50,465 nucleotides of DNA. Source: UBA4951 sp963616935. GTDB taxonomy: Bacteria > Bacillota_I > Bacilli_A > RFN20 > CAG-826. The stretch covers positions 1 to 50,465 of the forward strand of contig CAVEMS010000007.1 in the NCBI GenBank assembly GCA_963616935.1, read 5' to 3'. Under the pieces are notes generated by a model. That model was not told the origin of the DNA and ran no database searches. It saw nothing but the letters and a program-made list of their open reading frames with translations. Below are positions 9,051 through 17,076 of the stretch, in pieces (the stretch's first letter is position 1; each line of letters opens with the position of its first letter). The position numbers and the translations under genes are program-made.

Positions 9051-9808
9051 TTTACGAACTTCTTTCCTTTTTCTATCGCTTTCTCTTCCCATTCGGGATG
9101 CTCGCCTTCCGTAAGCAATTTCTTATCTTGCTTCGTTAATGGGACTTTCGAGAACAGATCGGGACGGTATTTTTCGGTGAGAAGGAGCGATTGCTTCCTT
9201 CGCCACTTCTTTATGGCCTCATGATTGCCGGAGTAGAGGATATCGGGAACACGTTTGCCGTCGAATTCGTATGGCTCGGTATATTGGGGGTATTCAAGCA
9301 ATGACTCGCTGAACGATTCGTCGGTCAAGGAATCGCTTGATATGGCGCCATCTAATAACCTTGTTACGGAGTCGGCGACTGCCATCGCCGGTATTTCGCC
9401 GCCCGTTAGCACATAATCGCCGACGGATAATAATTCGTCGACATAATCGTTGACCCTTTCGTCAATGCCTTCATAATGCCCGCAAATCAAGACCAAATGA
9501 TCGAGTTTTGCATAGGTTTTCGCGATTTCTTGCGTGTATGTTTTGCCTCGTGGCGAAAAAAGAGCCACATGTGAGCCGTTCGTTCTGATTTCTTTTAAAG
9601 CAGACACGATCGGCTGGCATTTTTGGATGAGCCCGGCGCCTCCGCCGATTGGCGGGGTGTCGGTGCGGCCGTATTTATCGGTCGTGAAATCCCTTATTTG
9701 GATGGGCTTAATCTCGACGATTCCCTTCCCGATGGCTCGCTTGATGATCGAGGTATTCAAAAAACCTTCGAACATCTCAGGGAAAAGGGTGAGTATCGTG
9801 ATCTTCAT
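9041..9808 (-). CDS. trmD: tRNA (guanine-N1-)-methyltransferase TrmD
   Basis: The 255-residue SPOUT methyltransferase has SPRG at about 85-88, the cofactor trefoil-knot signature LICGHYEGIDERV (about 107-119) and DYVLTGGEIPA (about 131-141). It methylates G37 of tRNAs, such as the Pro and Arg isoacceptors with G36G37, preventing +1 frameshifting; the tRNA-Pro(CGG) in this window has G37. The start overlaps the rimM stop by 4 nt (ATGA). It is the last gene of the minus-strand rpsP-khpA-rimM-trmD operon. Confidence 0.96.
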   Translation of the reverse strand: MKITILTLFPEMFEGFLNTSIIKRAIGKGIVEIKPIQIRDFTTDKYGRTDTPPIGGGAGLIQKCQPIVSALKEIRTNGSHVALFSPRGKTYTQEIAKTYAKLDHLVLICGHYEGIDERVNDYVDELLSVGDYVLTGGEIPAMAVADSVTRLLDGAISSDSLTDESFSESLLEYPQYTEPYEFDGKRVPDILYSGNHEAIKKWRRKQSLLLTEKYRPDLFSKVPLTKQDKKLLTEGEHPEWEEKAIEKGKKFVKNK

Positions 9809-10323
9809 AGCAAACCGTCCATTAAGTGGATGCGCATCTCCTTTTTCGTGACGTCCACGCTTACGACGAATTTTTCGTAAAGGAAGGGGAAGGTGAAGGA
9901 TTTGCCGTTGGGTCTCTTCGCTTTGATGGTGCTTATTGAGCTATAGTCCAAAACGTCGACGATATTCCCCAACAGTTCATTGGTTTCGTTATCGACGACG
10001 TTCATTCCGATTAATTCTGACAAGCGGAAATAACCATCGGGTAGTGGCGCTTCGCTTAGAAGCATCATTACCTCATTCGCATAATATTTCGCCGCTTCGT
10101 CGATATCGTCGATTCCTTCGAACTTGATGAAGAAATAATCCCCGGACGGACGGAAAGAAGACAGAATGACTTCTTTTTCCTCTTTCGTCTTGGGGTTCAC
10201 CAAAAAATAATGGCGGCCTCGCTTGAAACGGAGGGAAGGGAAGGAAGTGAGGCTTTTGCCTCTTATCTCGCCCTTAAGCCCGAAAGGCTTTTGGAGTGTT
10301 CCTATCTTGATTTTCTCTTCCAT
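9805..10323 (-). CDS. rimM: 16S rRNA processing protein RimM
   Basis: The 172-residue RimM begins with the expected strand (KIGTLQKPFGLKGEIRGKS). A PRC-barrel-like C-terminal half (YFRLSELIGMNVVDNETNELLGNIVDVLD) follows, then a closing EKFVVSVDVTKKEMRIHLMDGLL. RimM binds S19 and assists 30S head assembly. It lies 17 nt after khpA and overlaps trmD by 4 nt, the invariant rimM-trmD pair. Confidence 0.93.
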   Translation of the reverse strand: MEEKIKIGTLQKPFGLKGEIRGKSLTSFPSLRFKRGRHYFLVNPKTKEEKEVILSSFRPSGDYFFIKFEGIDDIDEAAKYYANEVMMLLSEAPLPDGYFRLSELIGMNVVDNETNELLGNIVDVLDYSSISTIKAKRPNGKSFTFPFLYEKFVVSVDVTKKEMRIHLMDGLL

Positions 10324-10340
10324 AAAAAAGAACGCCGAGA

Positions 10341-10622
10341 TTACTCGGCGGCCTCTTTCTTCGAATCTTCGAAGCTTTCAAATTTAAGATGGATGCGGAT
10401 ATTGGAATTGTCCGCTTTGCCGGCGATGCCGATGGCTTCGCGAAGGGCATTGGCGACGGAACCGTGCTTGCCAATCAAGCGAGCGGTGTCCTTGTCTTCG
10501 GCGACGATGAGGATTGTGACGTCACGGTCGGTGCTTCCTGGAAGCTCTCTGATCATGACGGATTCAGGATGTTCGATGAGGGGGTCGATGAGGCCGTGGA
10601 CGGCTTTCTCGTAGTCGACCAT
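10341..10622 (-). CDS. khpA: KH-domain RNA-binding protein KhpA (YlqC-like)
   Basis: This 93-residue protein is essentially one KH domain. The RNA-binding GxxG loop is GKHG at residues 51-54 inside TARLIGKHGSVANALREAIGI. KhpA acts with KhpB as an RNA chaperone affecting cell elongation and envelope genes in Gram-positives. It shares one base with the rpsP stop (TAATG), the typical rpsP-khpA coupling. Confidence 0.93.
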   Translation of the reverse strand: MVDYEKAVHGLIDPLIEHPESVMIRELPGSTDRDVTILIVAEDKDTARLIGKHGSVANALREAIGIAGKADNSNIRIHLKFESFEDSKKEAAE

Positions 10623-10903
10623 TACTTGCTCTCCTTCTTGCCCTTGCTAGCCGCGTATTTGGCCATTATTCCTTTGCGGTTGAACATCGCGCGGACGGAA
10701 TCGCTTGGGGTGGCGCCTTGATTGAGCCACTTGAGGGCCAATTCTTCGTTGATGGTGGCGTTCTCTTCGCCGAATTCAGGATCGAAGGTGCCGATTTGCT
10801 CGATATAGCGGCCATCACGTGGCATACGGGAATCGGCGGCGACGATACGATAGAAGGCATCTTTATGGCGACCGATGCGGGTCATGCGGATTTTAACAGA
10901 CAT
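10622..10903 (-). CDS. rpsP: 30S ribosomal protein S16
   Basis: The 93-residue S16 starts MSVKIRMTRIGRHKDAFYRIVAADSRM, the standard beginning. The ATG at 10903 is chosen over upstream in-frame starts because a GGAGAAAGA Shine-Dalgarno lies just before it and the upstream codons overlap the promoter. S16 is a 30S body assembly protein. The gene leads the minus-strand operon rpsP-khpA-rimM-trmD, which is inverted relative to the flanking ffh and rplS. Confidence 0.97.
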   Translation of the reverse strand: MSVKIRMTRIGRHKDAFYRIVAADSRMPRDGRYIEQIGTFDPEFGEENATINEELALKWLNQGATPSDSVRAMFNRKGIMAKYAASKGKKESK

Positions 10904-10933
10904 TTTCTTTCTCCTTTTGTTTGTTACGGGGAA

Positions 10934-10962
10934 ACTATATAGGCCTTTTTCATGCCTGTCAA
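10934..10962 (-). promoter_or_regulatory. Promoter of rpsP-khpA-rimM-trmD
   Basis: On the minus strand a perfect -35 TTGACA (10957-10962) is separated by exactly 17 bp from TATAGT (10934-10939). The expected transcript start near 10927 leaves a leader of about 24 nt with the Shine-Dalgarno. Confidence 0.88.
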
Positions 10963-11016
10963 GCGAAAATGCTTTACAGCTTATATTAGCGGTGCCCACG
11001 CCTTGGAAAATAGTGA

Positions 11017-11045
11017 TTGATTTCACCTCATTATATGGGTATCAT
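11017..11045 (+). promoter_or_regulatory. Promoter of rplS
   Basis: TTGATT (11017-11022), a 17-bp spacer and TATCAT (11040-11045) face rplS. It is divergent from the rpsP promoter about 55 bp away. Confidence 0.7.
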
Positions 11046-11051
11046 ACTAAA

Positions 11052-11126
11052 CGCGTTTTGATGCGCCCTGAGCTCCGCCATCCATGCTGATGTGAACTTA
11101 GCGAAATAACATTAGGAGGAAACAGC
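11052..11126 (+). promoter_or_regulatory. Candidate L19 leader (rplS 5' UTR)
   Basis: About 75 nt separate the predicted transcript start from the rplS ATG, with short complementary segments (CATC near 11080 and GATG near 11090). L19 autoregulatory leaders are known before rplS in Firmicutes; position and size fit, but I could not verify the consensus by eye. It ends in AGGAGG at 11114-11119, 7 nt before the start. Confidence 0.35.
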
Positions 11127-11522
11127 ATGAACATGAATCTTGTCGAAGAAGTCACCGCTCGCCAAATCCGCGATGATGTGCCAGACTTCTCAAGCGGAGA
11201 CACCGTCAAAGTCTACGTCCGTATCGTCGAAAACAAAAAGGAGCGTATCCAGGTCTACGAAGGCGTCGTCATTCAACGCCGCGGCCATGGCGTGAGCGAA
11301 ACCTTCACCGTTAGGAAGATGTCCTACGGCATTGGCGTCGAGCGCGTCTTCCCAGTCAATAGCCCTGCTATCGCGAAGATCGAACTCGTCAAAGTCGGCC
11401 ACGTTCGCCGCGCTCGCATCCATTATATGCGTAAGCTCTCCGGCAAAGCCGCCCGTATCAAGGGCACCGATTACAAGGCTCCTGCCGCCCAAGCTGCCGC
11501 ACCTGCGCCAGAAAGCAAGTAA
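11127..11522 (+). CDS. rplS: 50S ribosomal protein L19
   Basis: The 131-residue L19 has the family core (DVPDFSSGDTVKVYVRIVENKKERIQVYEGVVI, then FTVRKMSYGIGVERVFPVNSPAIAKIELV). L19 sits at the 30S-50S interface. The C-terminus carries an extra Ala/Pro/Gln-rich tail of about 15 residues (KAPAAQAAAPAPESK), beyond the usual 115 or so. An ideal Shine-Dalgarno sets the start, although MNLVEEV two codons later is possible. A strong terminator follows, so it is monocistronic. Confidence 0.97.
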   Translation: MNMNLVEEVTARQIRDDVPDFSSGDTVKVYVRIVENKKERIQVYEGVVIQRRGHGVSETFTVRKMSYGIGVERVFPVNSPAIAKIELVKVGHVRRARIHYMRKLSGKAARIKGTDYKAPAAQAAAPAPESK

Positions 11523-11539
11523 GAGAGACGAAAAAACTA

Positions 11540-11564
11540 GGAGGCCATGTGCCTCCTTTTTGTT
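11540..11564 (+). terminator. Rho-independent terminator of rplS
   Basis: AGGAGGC (11540-11546), loop CATGT and GCCTCCT form the stem, followed by a run of T. It lies 18 nt after the rplS stop. Confidence 0.88.
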
Positions 11565-11568
11565 TTGT

Positions 11569-11596
11569 TGCCTAATCATCGCGAGAAATCTATAAT
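11569..11596 (+). promoter_or_regulatory. Promoter of lepB, likely leaderless
   Basis: TTGCCT (11569-11574), a 16-bp spacer and a perfect TATAAT (11591-11596). Only 7 nt separate the -10 from the lepB ATG at 11604, so transcription would begin at or within a base or two of the start codon. Confidence 0.7.
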
Positions 11597-11603
11597 TTTT
11601 CCT

Positions 11604-12494
11604 ATGCCGAACGACAATTCATCTTTAAAGATGACAAGCGAACTCACACCGCTAAAAAAAGCCAAAAAAGAAAAGAGAAGGTTACCGAAGCCTTTGTCAC
11701 TTCTTTTCAAAATGCTGGCCGCTTTGCTTTTTAGTCTCGTGATGGGGATTAACGGCCAGATAATCTACGACTATTCCCGTTATGAGAAATTCTATGTAAA
11801 CGGCGAATCGATGTATCCGACTTTGAACCGCAATGTCACGGTCACGGACAAAAACGGCAATGACGTGACTCCTTCTTCGCTGGGAGATTTCGGACATAGT
11901 GGCTGGTCCTATACTTGCGATTACGGCCTTATGGATACCGATAAATCGACTTTGGAGAGCCTTTCCCGTTTCGACATCGTCGTTACTTATTATGGCAACG
12001 ATATGGTCCTTGACGAAACAAACGGCACCTATTCGCCGAAGCCGACGGCGGCGCTAAAAATAAAAAGAATCATCGGATTACCCGGCGAGGAGCTCTATTT
12101 CGACTCGAACGGCGATTTGCATATTGCCGATGGCTTTGGCGGGTTTCCGATTGTCGAGCAGCCTTTCCTCACCCCTCAAAGCGATTGGAGCGAAGAATTG
12201 ATCGAGTGGACGAACAAGACGAAGAAACAAACGGCGATGAACGTGAAATACGGGACCGAAGGCAATCATATGAAACTCAAAGAAGGGGAATATTTCGTCG
12301 TTGGAGATAATCGCGAATATAGGGCGTCCAACGATTCGAGGGAAGAAGGGGCGTTACCATTCCATTGCTTCGTCGGCAAAGCGATAGCCATCACCGCCAA
12401 ATGCCGCTACACCGTATCGTCTTCGGCTAGCGAAGGCACTCAGTCGTTATTATGGAACACTATCAGGATGCCATGGGACATCTATTATCTATGA
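11604..12494 (+). CDS. lepB: Type I signal peptidase
   Basis: The start is taken at 11604, giving 296 residues: earlier in-frame codons overlap the rplS terminator and the TATAAT. A basic cytoplasmic N-terminus (about 30 residues) precedes one membrane segment (about 31-55). The catalytic serine is in NGESMYPTL (Ser69), the catalytic lysine in KIKRIIGLPGEE (about Lys154), and box E GDNREYRASNDSRE is near 233. It removes signal peptides on the outer membrane face. The insert between box B and box D is longer than in small Gram-positive SipS enzymes. It overlaps rbgA by 4 nt (ATGA). Confidence 0.93.
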   Translation: MPNDNSSLKMTSELTPLKKAKKEKRRLPKPLSLLFKMLAALLFSLVMGINGQIIYDYSRYEKFYVNGESMYPTLNRNVTVTDKNGNDVTPSSLGDFGHSGWSYTCDYGLMDTDKSTLESLSRFDIVVTYYGNDMVLDETNGTYSPKPTAALKIKRIIGLPGEELYFDSNGDLHIADGFGGFPIVEQPFLTPQSDWSEELIEWTNKTKKQTAMNVKYGTEGNHMKLKEGEYFVVGDNREYRASNDSREEGALPFHCFVGKAIAITAKCRYTVSSSASEGTQSLLWNTIRMPWDIYYL

Positions 12495-13366
12495 GCGAAT
12501 TAAGGCAACAGAAAAACGTCCATTATTTCCCAGGCCATATGAAAAAGGCCTTGGCCTCTTTGGGGCCGCTCATAAAGGTTTCCGATGTGGTGATAGAGGT
12601 ATGCGATGCGAGAATCCCTCTATCTTCGAGGAATCCTCTTCTGAACCAAGCTTTTTTGGCCAATAAACCGCGTCTAATTATTTTGTCCAAAGAAGATCGG
12701 GCCGATATATCGGTCACGAAGGAATGGATCTCTTCTTTCGGCGCGAAAGGCATCTCTTCGATGTCTGCCGATCTTAAAAGCGTCAAAATGCTTTCCATCC
12801 TCAATAAAGAACTTGCGCCCCTTATCGCCAAAAAGAGGGAAAAAGAGAAAAAATACGGCATGAAGAAACAACCCGTAAGGCTTTTGGTCCTTGGCATACC
12901 GAACGTCGGAAAAAGCACCTTGATAAACAATTTGGCCGGAAAGAAAGTCGCGGTGGCCGCCAATCGTCCTGGTGTAACAAGGGCCGAGCAATGGATCCGT
13001 TTATCGGAAGATTATGTTCTTTTGGACACTCCTGGCATCCTTCCGATGAATTACGAAGACAAGAAAGTAGCCGTTAAACTCGCGATGATAGGATCGATTA
13101 AGGAAGAAGTGCTTCCAATCGACGAATTAAGCGATGAATTAATGGCCTTTTTGCTCACGAACTATCGCGAATCGCTAGAAAAAAGATACGGTATTTGCGT
13201 GGATAATGCAGATACTCCATTCTCCGTATATTCGAAAATCGCTGCAAATCGCGGATATCTTCTTTCCGGCGGCAAACTAGATACGGCAAAATCGTCGTTG
13301 GCTTTGCTCAAAGATTTCCAAAATGGGGAGTTAGGAAGAATATCCCTAGAGAAACCAAATGCTTGA
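12491..13366 (+). CDS. rbgA: Ribosome biogenesis GTPase RbgA (YlqF)
   Basis: The 291-residue circularly permuted GTPase has motif order G4 (LSKED, about 67), then G1 GIPNVGKSTL (about 135) and G3 DTPGI (about 179). The opening HYFPGHMKKA is diagnostic of the RbgA/YlqF family. RbgA drives late 50S assembly. The ATG at 12491 overlaps the lepB stop; the upstream codons of the same frame lie inside lepB. It overlaps rnhB by 8 nt. Confidence 0.95.
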   Translation: MSELRQQKNVHYFPGHMKKALASLGPLIKVSDVVIEVCDARIPLSSRNPLLNQAFLANKPRLIILSKEDRADISVTKEWISSFGAKGISSMSADLKSVKMLSILNKELAPLIAKKREKEKKYGMKKQPVRLLVLGIPNVGKSTLINNLAGKKVAVAANRPGVTRAEQWIRLSEDYVLLDTPGILPMNYEDKKVAVKLAMIGSIKEEVLPIDELSDELMAFLLTNYRESLEKRYGICVDNADTPFSVYSKIAANRGYLLSGGKLDTAKSSLALLKDFQNGELGRISLEKPNA

Positions 13367-13979
13367 GGAAGAGAAGAAATATCGGCAAGAAGGCTTCACG
13401 CTTATAGTTGGCGTCGATGAGGCGGGGCGCGGGCCTTTGGCTGGGCCTGTGTGCGCGGCCGCTTGCGTGCTTCCGATCGATTTCCATAACGATGACATCA
13501 ATGATTCGAAACAACTCACGGAGAAAAAGAGAGAGGCTTTATTTCCGCTTATAAAAGCCCAAGCACTGGCCTACGGAATTGCCTACGCCTCGGCCGATGA
13601 AATAGACGAACTCAATATTTATGAGGCCACGAAAGTCGCCATGAGACGCGCAATCGAGCAAATAAATATCCATTATGATCTGATTTTGACCGACGCCATG
13701 CCATTAAAAGGTCTTCAGACTCCGGTCGTTCCGATAATCAAGGGCGATGCCAAAGCCATCAATATCGCCGCCGCATCCATTTTGGCCAAGGTGAGCCGTG
13801 ATCACTATATGCTTGAGTTAGATAAAAAATACCCCGAATACGGTTTCGCCAAACATAAGGGATACGGAACAAAAGCTCATCTAGAGGCTTTGGACAAATA
13901 TGGTCCGATAGAAGGGGTGCACCGCAAATCCTTCTCCCCGGTTAGCAAGTTCTATCAATCACAATTGCATCTTTTTTGA
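13359..13979 (+). CDS. rnhB: Ribonuclease HII
   Basis: The 206-residue RNase HII carries VGVDEAGRGPLAGPV (Asp20, Glu21) and the later acidic residue in DLILTDAMPLKG (about 112). KGDAKAINIAAASILAKVSRD follows near residue 128. It removes ribonucleotides and RNA from DNA-RNA hybrids. Coupled with rbgA by overlap. Confidence 0.96.
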   Translation: MLEEEKKYRQEGFTLIVGVDEAGRGPLAGPVCAAACVLPIDFHNDDINDSKQLTEKKREALFPLIKAQALAYGIAYASADEIDELNIYEATKVAMRRAIEQINIHYDLILTDAMPLKGLQTPVVPIIKGDAKAINIAAASILAKVSRDHYMLELDKKYPEYGFAKHKGYGTKAHLEALDKYGPIEGVHRKSFSPVSKFYQSQLHLF

Positions 13980-14037
13980 TCAAGCGGAACATTTTTCATT
14001 TTTTGCCCCCTATTTATGATTGGAGGCATTTTTATCT

Positions 14038-14856
14038 ATGATGAGCGGACGAGACATTATTCTGGAGCTGGTGCTCAAACACGAAGGGAGGTGGGACGAC
14101 ATTTATTCGGCTATCAAAAACAAGAAAAGGCCCGAAGGCGATCTCGTCAAAGAATATAAGGAAAAAGGCGGGACGGATTTTGTGACGATTCTGGATAAGA
14201 ACTATCCAAACGAATTCAAATACGCAAACAAGCCGCCGTTTCTTTTCTTCTATCGTGGCGATCTTTCTCTCTTAGATGAGGAAAAGAGAACCGTTTCTTT
14301 TGTTGGAAGCAGAGAAGCTTCGAAATATGGGCTCGAAATGACGAAGAAAATAGTCAAAGGCTTAGTCGAATCGGGGATAACGATATGCACCGGTTTGGCG
14401 CGAGGGATCGATGCCATGGCGGCCAAGACCGCTTTAGATATGGGAGGTAAAGTCATCTGCGTGCTCGGAAACGGCATCGATTTCTGCTATCCGTCTTCCA
14501 GCGTCGATTTATACGAAAGAGCATGTAAACTTGGGCTCGTAATCAGCGAATATCCGCTCAATACTCCGCCTAATAAAGAGAACTTCCCGGCCAGAAACAG
14601 GATGGTCGCCGCTCTTGGCTCGGGAGTGGTGGTTGGGGAAGCTTCGAAAAGAAGCGGCACTTTGATAACCACGGCATTCGCTTTGTCGCTTAATAAGGAG
14701 GTTGGTTGCGTCCCATATCCCGCCGACGCCAATAGCGGTTGCAACATGCTTATCAAAGAAGGGGCCTATATGATCGAAAATGCCGACGACGTTTTGCTTA
14801 TGATCGGAGCGACGAAGAAAAACGAAATCGCAAAAAATATTTCGGATTCCTTATAA
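14038..14856 (+). CDS. dprA: DNA-processing protein DprA (Smf)
   Basis: The Rossmann-like DprA core is clear: VSFVGSREASKYG, GLARGIDAMAAKTAL, VLGNGIDFCYP, FPARNRMVAALG and SGTLITTAFAL. DprA loads RecA on incoming single-stranded DNA during transformation; it is also retained in bacteria not known to be competent. The start is set at ATG 14038, 11 nt after a GGAGG; a TTG at 14020 and the ATG at 14041 are alternatives. At about 273 residues it is compact, without the C-terminal winged-helix domain of longer homologues. Confidence 0.93.
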   Translation: MMSGRDIILELVLKHEGRWDDIYSAIKNKKRPEGDLVKEYKEKGGTDFVTILDKNYPNEFKYANKPPFLFFYRGDLSLLDEEKRTVSFVGSREASKYGLEMTKKIVKGLVESGITICTGLARGIDAMAAKTALDMGGKVICVLGNGIDFCYPSSSVDLYERACKLGLVISEYPLNTPPNKENFPARNRMVAALGSGVVVGEASKRSGTLITTAFALSLNKEVGCVPYPADANSGCNMLIKEGAYMIENADDVLLMIGATKKNEIAKNISDSL

Positions 14857-14902
14857 ATAATAAGGTAATTATTTATATAAAGCCGGCAGCATTTCTAATG
14901 CG

Positions 14903-14931
14903 TTGACAAGCCCATTTTTCATTCATAGACT
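14903..14931 (+). promoter_or_regulatory. Promoter of topA-trmFO-xerC
   Basis: A perfect TTGACA (14903-14908), a 17-bp spacer and TAGACT (14926-14931). The leader is short (about 17 nt) and contains the GAAAGGCGG ribosome-binding site. Confidence 0.75.
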
Positions 14932-14955
14932 TACTAACGCGAAAGGCGGTCGTTT

Positions 14956-17076
14956 ATGAAATTAGTCATCGTTGAATCCCCAAAAAAGTGCGACACAATC
15001 GGAAAAATCCTTGGATCTGACTATAAAGTCATGGCTTCGCAAGGGCATATATGCGATTTAAGCATGCGCGGCAAAGGCGGCTTGGGAATTGATGTCGATA
15101 ACGGCTTTAAACCGGATTATGTGATAAACGACGACAAAAAAGCCATAGTCTCATCGCTTCGCCAAGCGGCCAAGAAAGCCGAGCAAGTCATTTTGGCTAC
15201 CGACCCTGATAGAGAAGGGGAAGCCATTTCTTGGCATCTTGCTACTACATTGGGATTGCCACTAGACACGACGAAACGCTTGCGTTTCCACGAAATCACG
15301 AAACCAGCCATTTTGGAGGCGATGGGAAAAGACGAGCATATCGATATGAACCTCGTCGGCGCTCAGCAAGTCCGCCGCATGTACGATCGAATAATTGGTT
15401 TCAAACTTTCCTATTTGCTTCAAAGAACGATTCATTCGAGAAGCGCCGGCCGCGTTCAAAGCGCGACCCTCAAGATGATTGTCGATAACGACAAAGAGAT
15501 AAAGGAATTCAAGCCGGAAGAATACTGGACTCTTGAGATAACGCTCGATATAAACGGAACAAAATTAGTTGCCACATTGGATAAAGTGGATGGCAAAAAC
15601 GTCTCCATCCATAACGAAGAAGAAGCCAAAAAGATATTGGAACGCTTGGTTGATTCATATCCATTAACAAAGTTAGAAGTTACGAAAAAGAAGATTCCGA
15701 GCAAACTTCCTTTCACGACGAGCACGATGCAGCAAGAGGCCTTCAACCGTTATCGTTTCTCGACGAGCAAAACGCAGTCTTTGGCTCAACAACTATATGA
15801 AGGCTTGGATGTGAATGGCGAGCATGTCGGTTTGATAACCTATATGCGTACCGACAGCACCCGCATAAGCAAGGAATTCTATGAAAGGCACGCCAAACCC
15901 TTCATTTTGGAGCAATTCGGGCCCAAATACCTCGGATACATCAAATCCGCCAAGACGAAAGGCAAAATCCAAGACGCCCACGAAGCCATTAGGCCGACTG
16001 GCACCCATAGGACGCCGGAAGTGGTTGCCAAATACGTCGAACCGGATGCCGCGAAACTCTATCGCTTGATTTACGATCGCGCGATGGCGTCTATGATGAC
16101 CGACAAAATCGATGAGGTTTCTACCGCGTATTTTGAGAAAAACGGGCTTACGTTCAAGACTACTGGAAGCCGCACGCTCTTTGATGGCTATCAAATCATC
16201 TATGGCGAATTCGAGGACGACGAAACGAAGATTCTTCCGCCTTTGAAGGAAGGCGACGAATATCTCCTTCTCGATAAAGACATGGAGAAGAAATTCACCA
16301 AAGCGCCGGCTCGATACACAGAGGCCAAAGTCGTCAAGATGATGGAAGAAAAAGGCATTGGAAGGCCTAGCACATATGCCGGCACGATCAAACTTTTGAC
16401 GAGCAGGAAATACGTCGTCTCGAAAGGCGGCGTGTTGACTCCGACGGACGAAGGCACCAGAACCACTTTGGTACTCAACAAATATTTCCCGGAGGTTATC
16501 GCTTCGCAATATACCGCGAAAATGGAAAGCGAGCTTGACCACGTCGAAACCGGGGAAGTCTCTTTCCTTGAAGCAATGAACGCTTTCTATCCGCCTTTCA
16601 TCACATCCTTCGAGAACGTTTGCAAAGTTGCATATAAGGATGCGGCCGTCGAAACGGGTGACGTGTGCCCAAAATGCGGATCTCCTCTCGTCATAAGAAA
16701 AGGAAAATACGGTAATTTCGTCGCCTGTTCCAATTATCCAAAATGCAATTACATCCAAAAGGACGCTAAACCTGAACCGGTCGAAACCGGCGAGAATTGC
16801 CCATTATGCGGTAAACCATTGGTCATAAGGACCGACAAAAAGGGAAAGGAATTCGAAGCGTGCAGCGGTTTCCCGCATTGCACCTACATCAAAGGCGACA
16901 ACAAAGTTTCCAAAGAGAAGGTCTCCTACACCGAGAAAGACTTCGTTAAACCGTGCCCCAAATGCAAGGACGGCCATCTCGTCGTCAAGCACGGAAAGAG
17001 AGTCGATTTCTTGGGGTGCACGAATTTCCCACGTTGCCATTATCACGAATGGATAAAGGACGATAAGAAGAAGTAA
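14956..17076 (+). CDS. topA: DNA topoisomerase I
   Basis: The 706-residue type IA topoisomerase has an N-terminal TOPRIM domain (KLVIVESPKKCDTIGKIL; TDPDREGEAISWHL near 80-93) and SAGRVQSATLKMIV near 162. The active-site tyrosine is in LITYMRTDSTRIS (about Tyr296). Three C-terminal four-cysteine zinc ribbons begin near residues 571, 614 and 667. It relaxes negative supercoils. The order topA-trmFO-xerC is conserved in Firmicutes; trmFO starts immediately after the topA stop. Confidence 0.97.
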   Translation: MKLVIVESPKKCDTIGKILGSDYKVMASQGHICDLSMRGKGGLGIDVDNGFKPDYVINDDKKAIVSSLRQAAKKAEQVILATDPDREGEAISWHLATTLGLPLDTTKRLRFHEITKPAILEAMGKDEHIDMNLVGAQQVRRMYDRIIGFKLSYLLQRTIHSRSAGRVQSATLKMIVDNDKEIKEFKPEEYWTLEITLDINGTKLVATLDKVDGKNVSIHNEEEAKKILERLVDSYPLTKLEVTKKKIPSKLPFTTSTMQQEAFNRYRFSTSKTQSLAQQLYEGLDVNGEHVGLITYMRTDSTRISKEFYERHAKPFILEQFGPKYLGYIKSAKTKGKIQDAHEAIRPTGTHRTPEVVAKYVEPDAAKLYRLIYDRAMASMMTDKIDEVSTAYFEKNGLTFKTTGSRTLFDGYQIIYGEFEDDETKILPPLKEGDEYLLLDKDMEKKFTKAPARYTEAKVVKMMEEKGIGRPSTYAGTIKLLTSRKYVVSKGGVLTPTDEGTRTTLVLNKYFPEVIASQYTAKMESELDHVETGEVSFLEAMNAFYPPFITSFENVCKVAYKDAAVETGDVCPKCGSPLVIRKGKYGNFVACSNYPKCNYIQKDAKPEPVETGENCPLCGKPLVIRTDKKGKEFEACSGFPHCTYIKGDNKVSKEKVSYTEKDFVKPCPKCKDGHLVVKHGKRVDFLGCTNFPRCHYHEWIKDDKKK

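Noticed and set aside
15793..16758. Long minus-strand ORF (321 codons) opposite topA
   Set aside because: It is a shadow of topA in a GC-skewed codon context; it has no ribosome-binding site or family resemblance.
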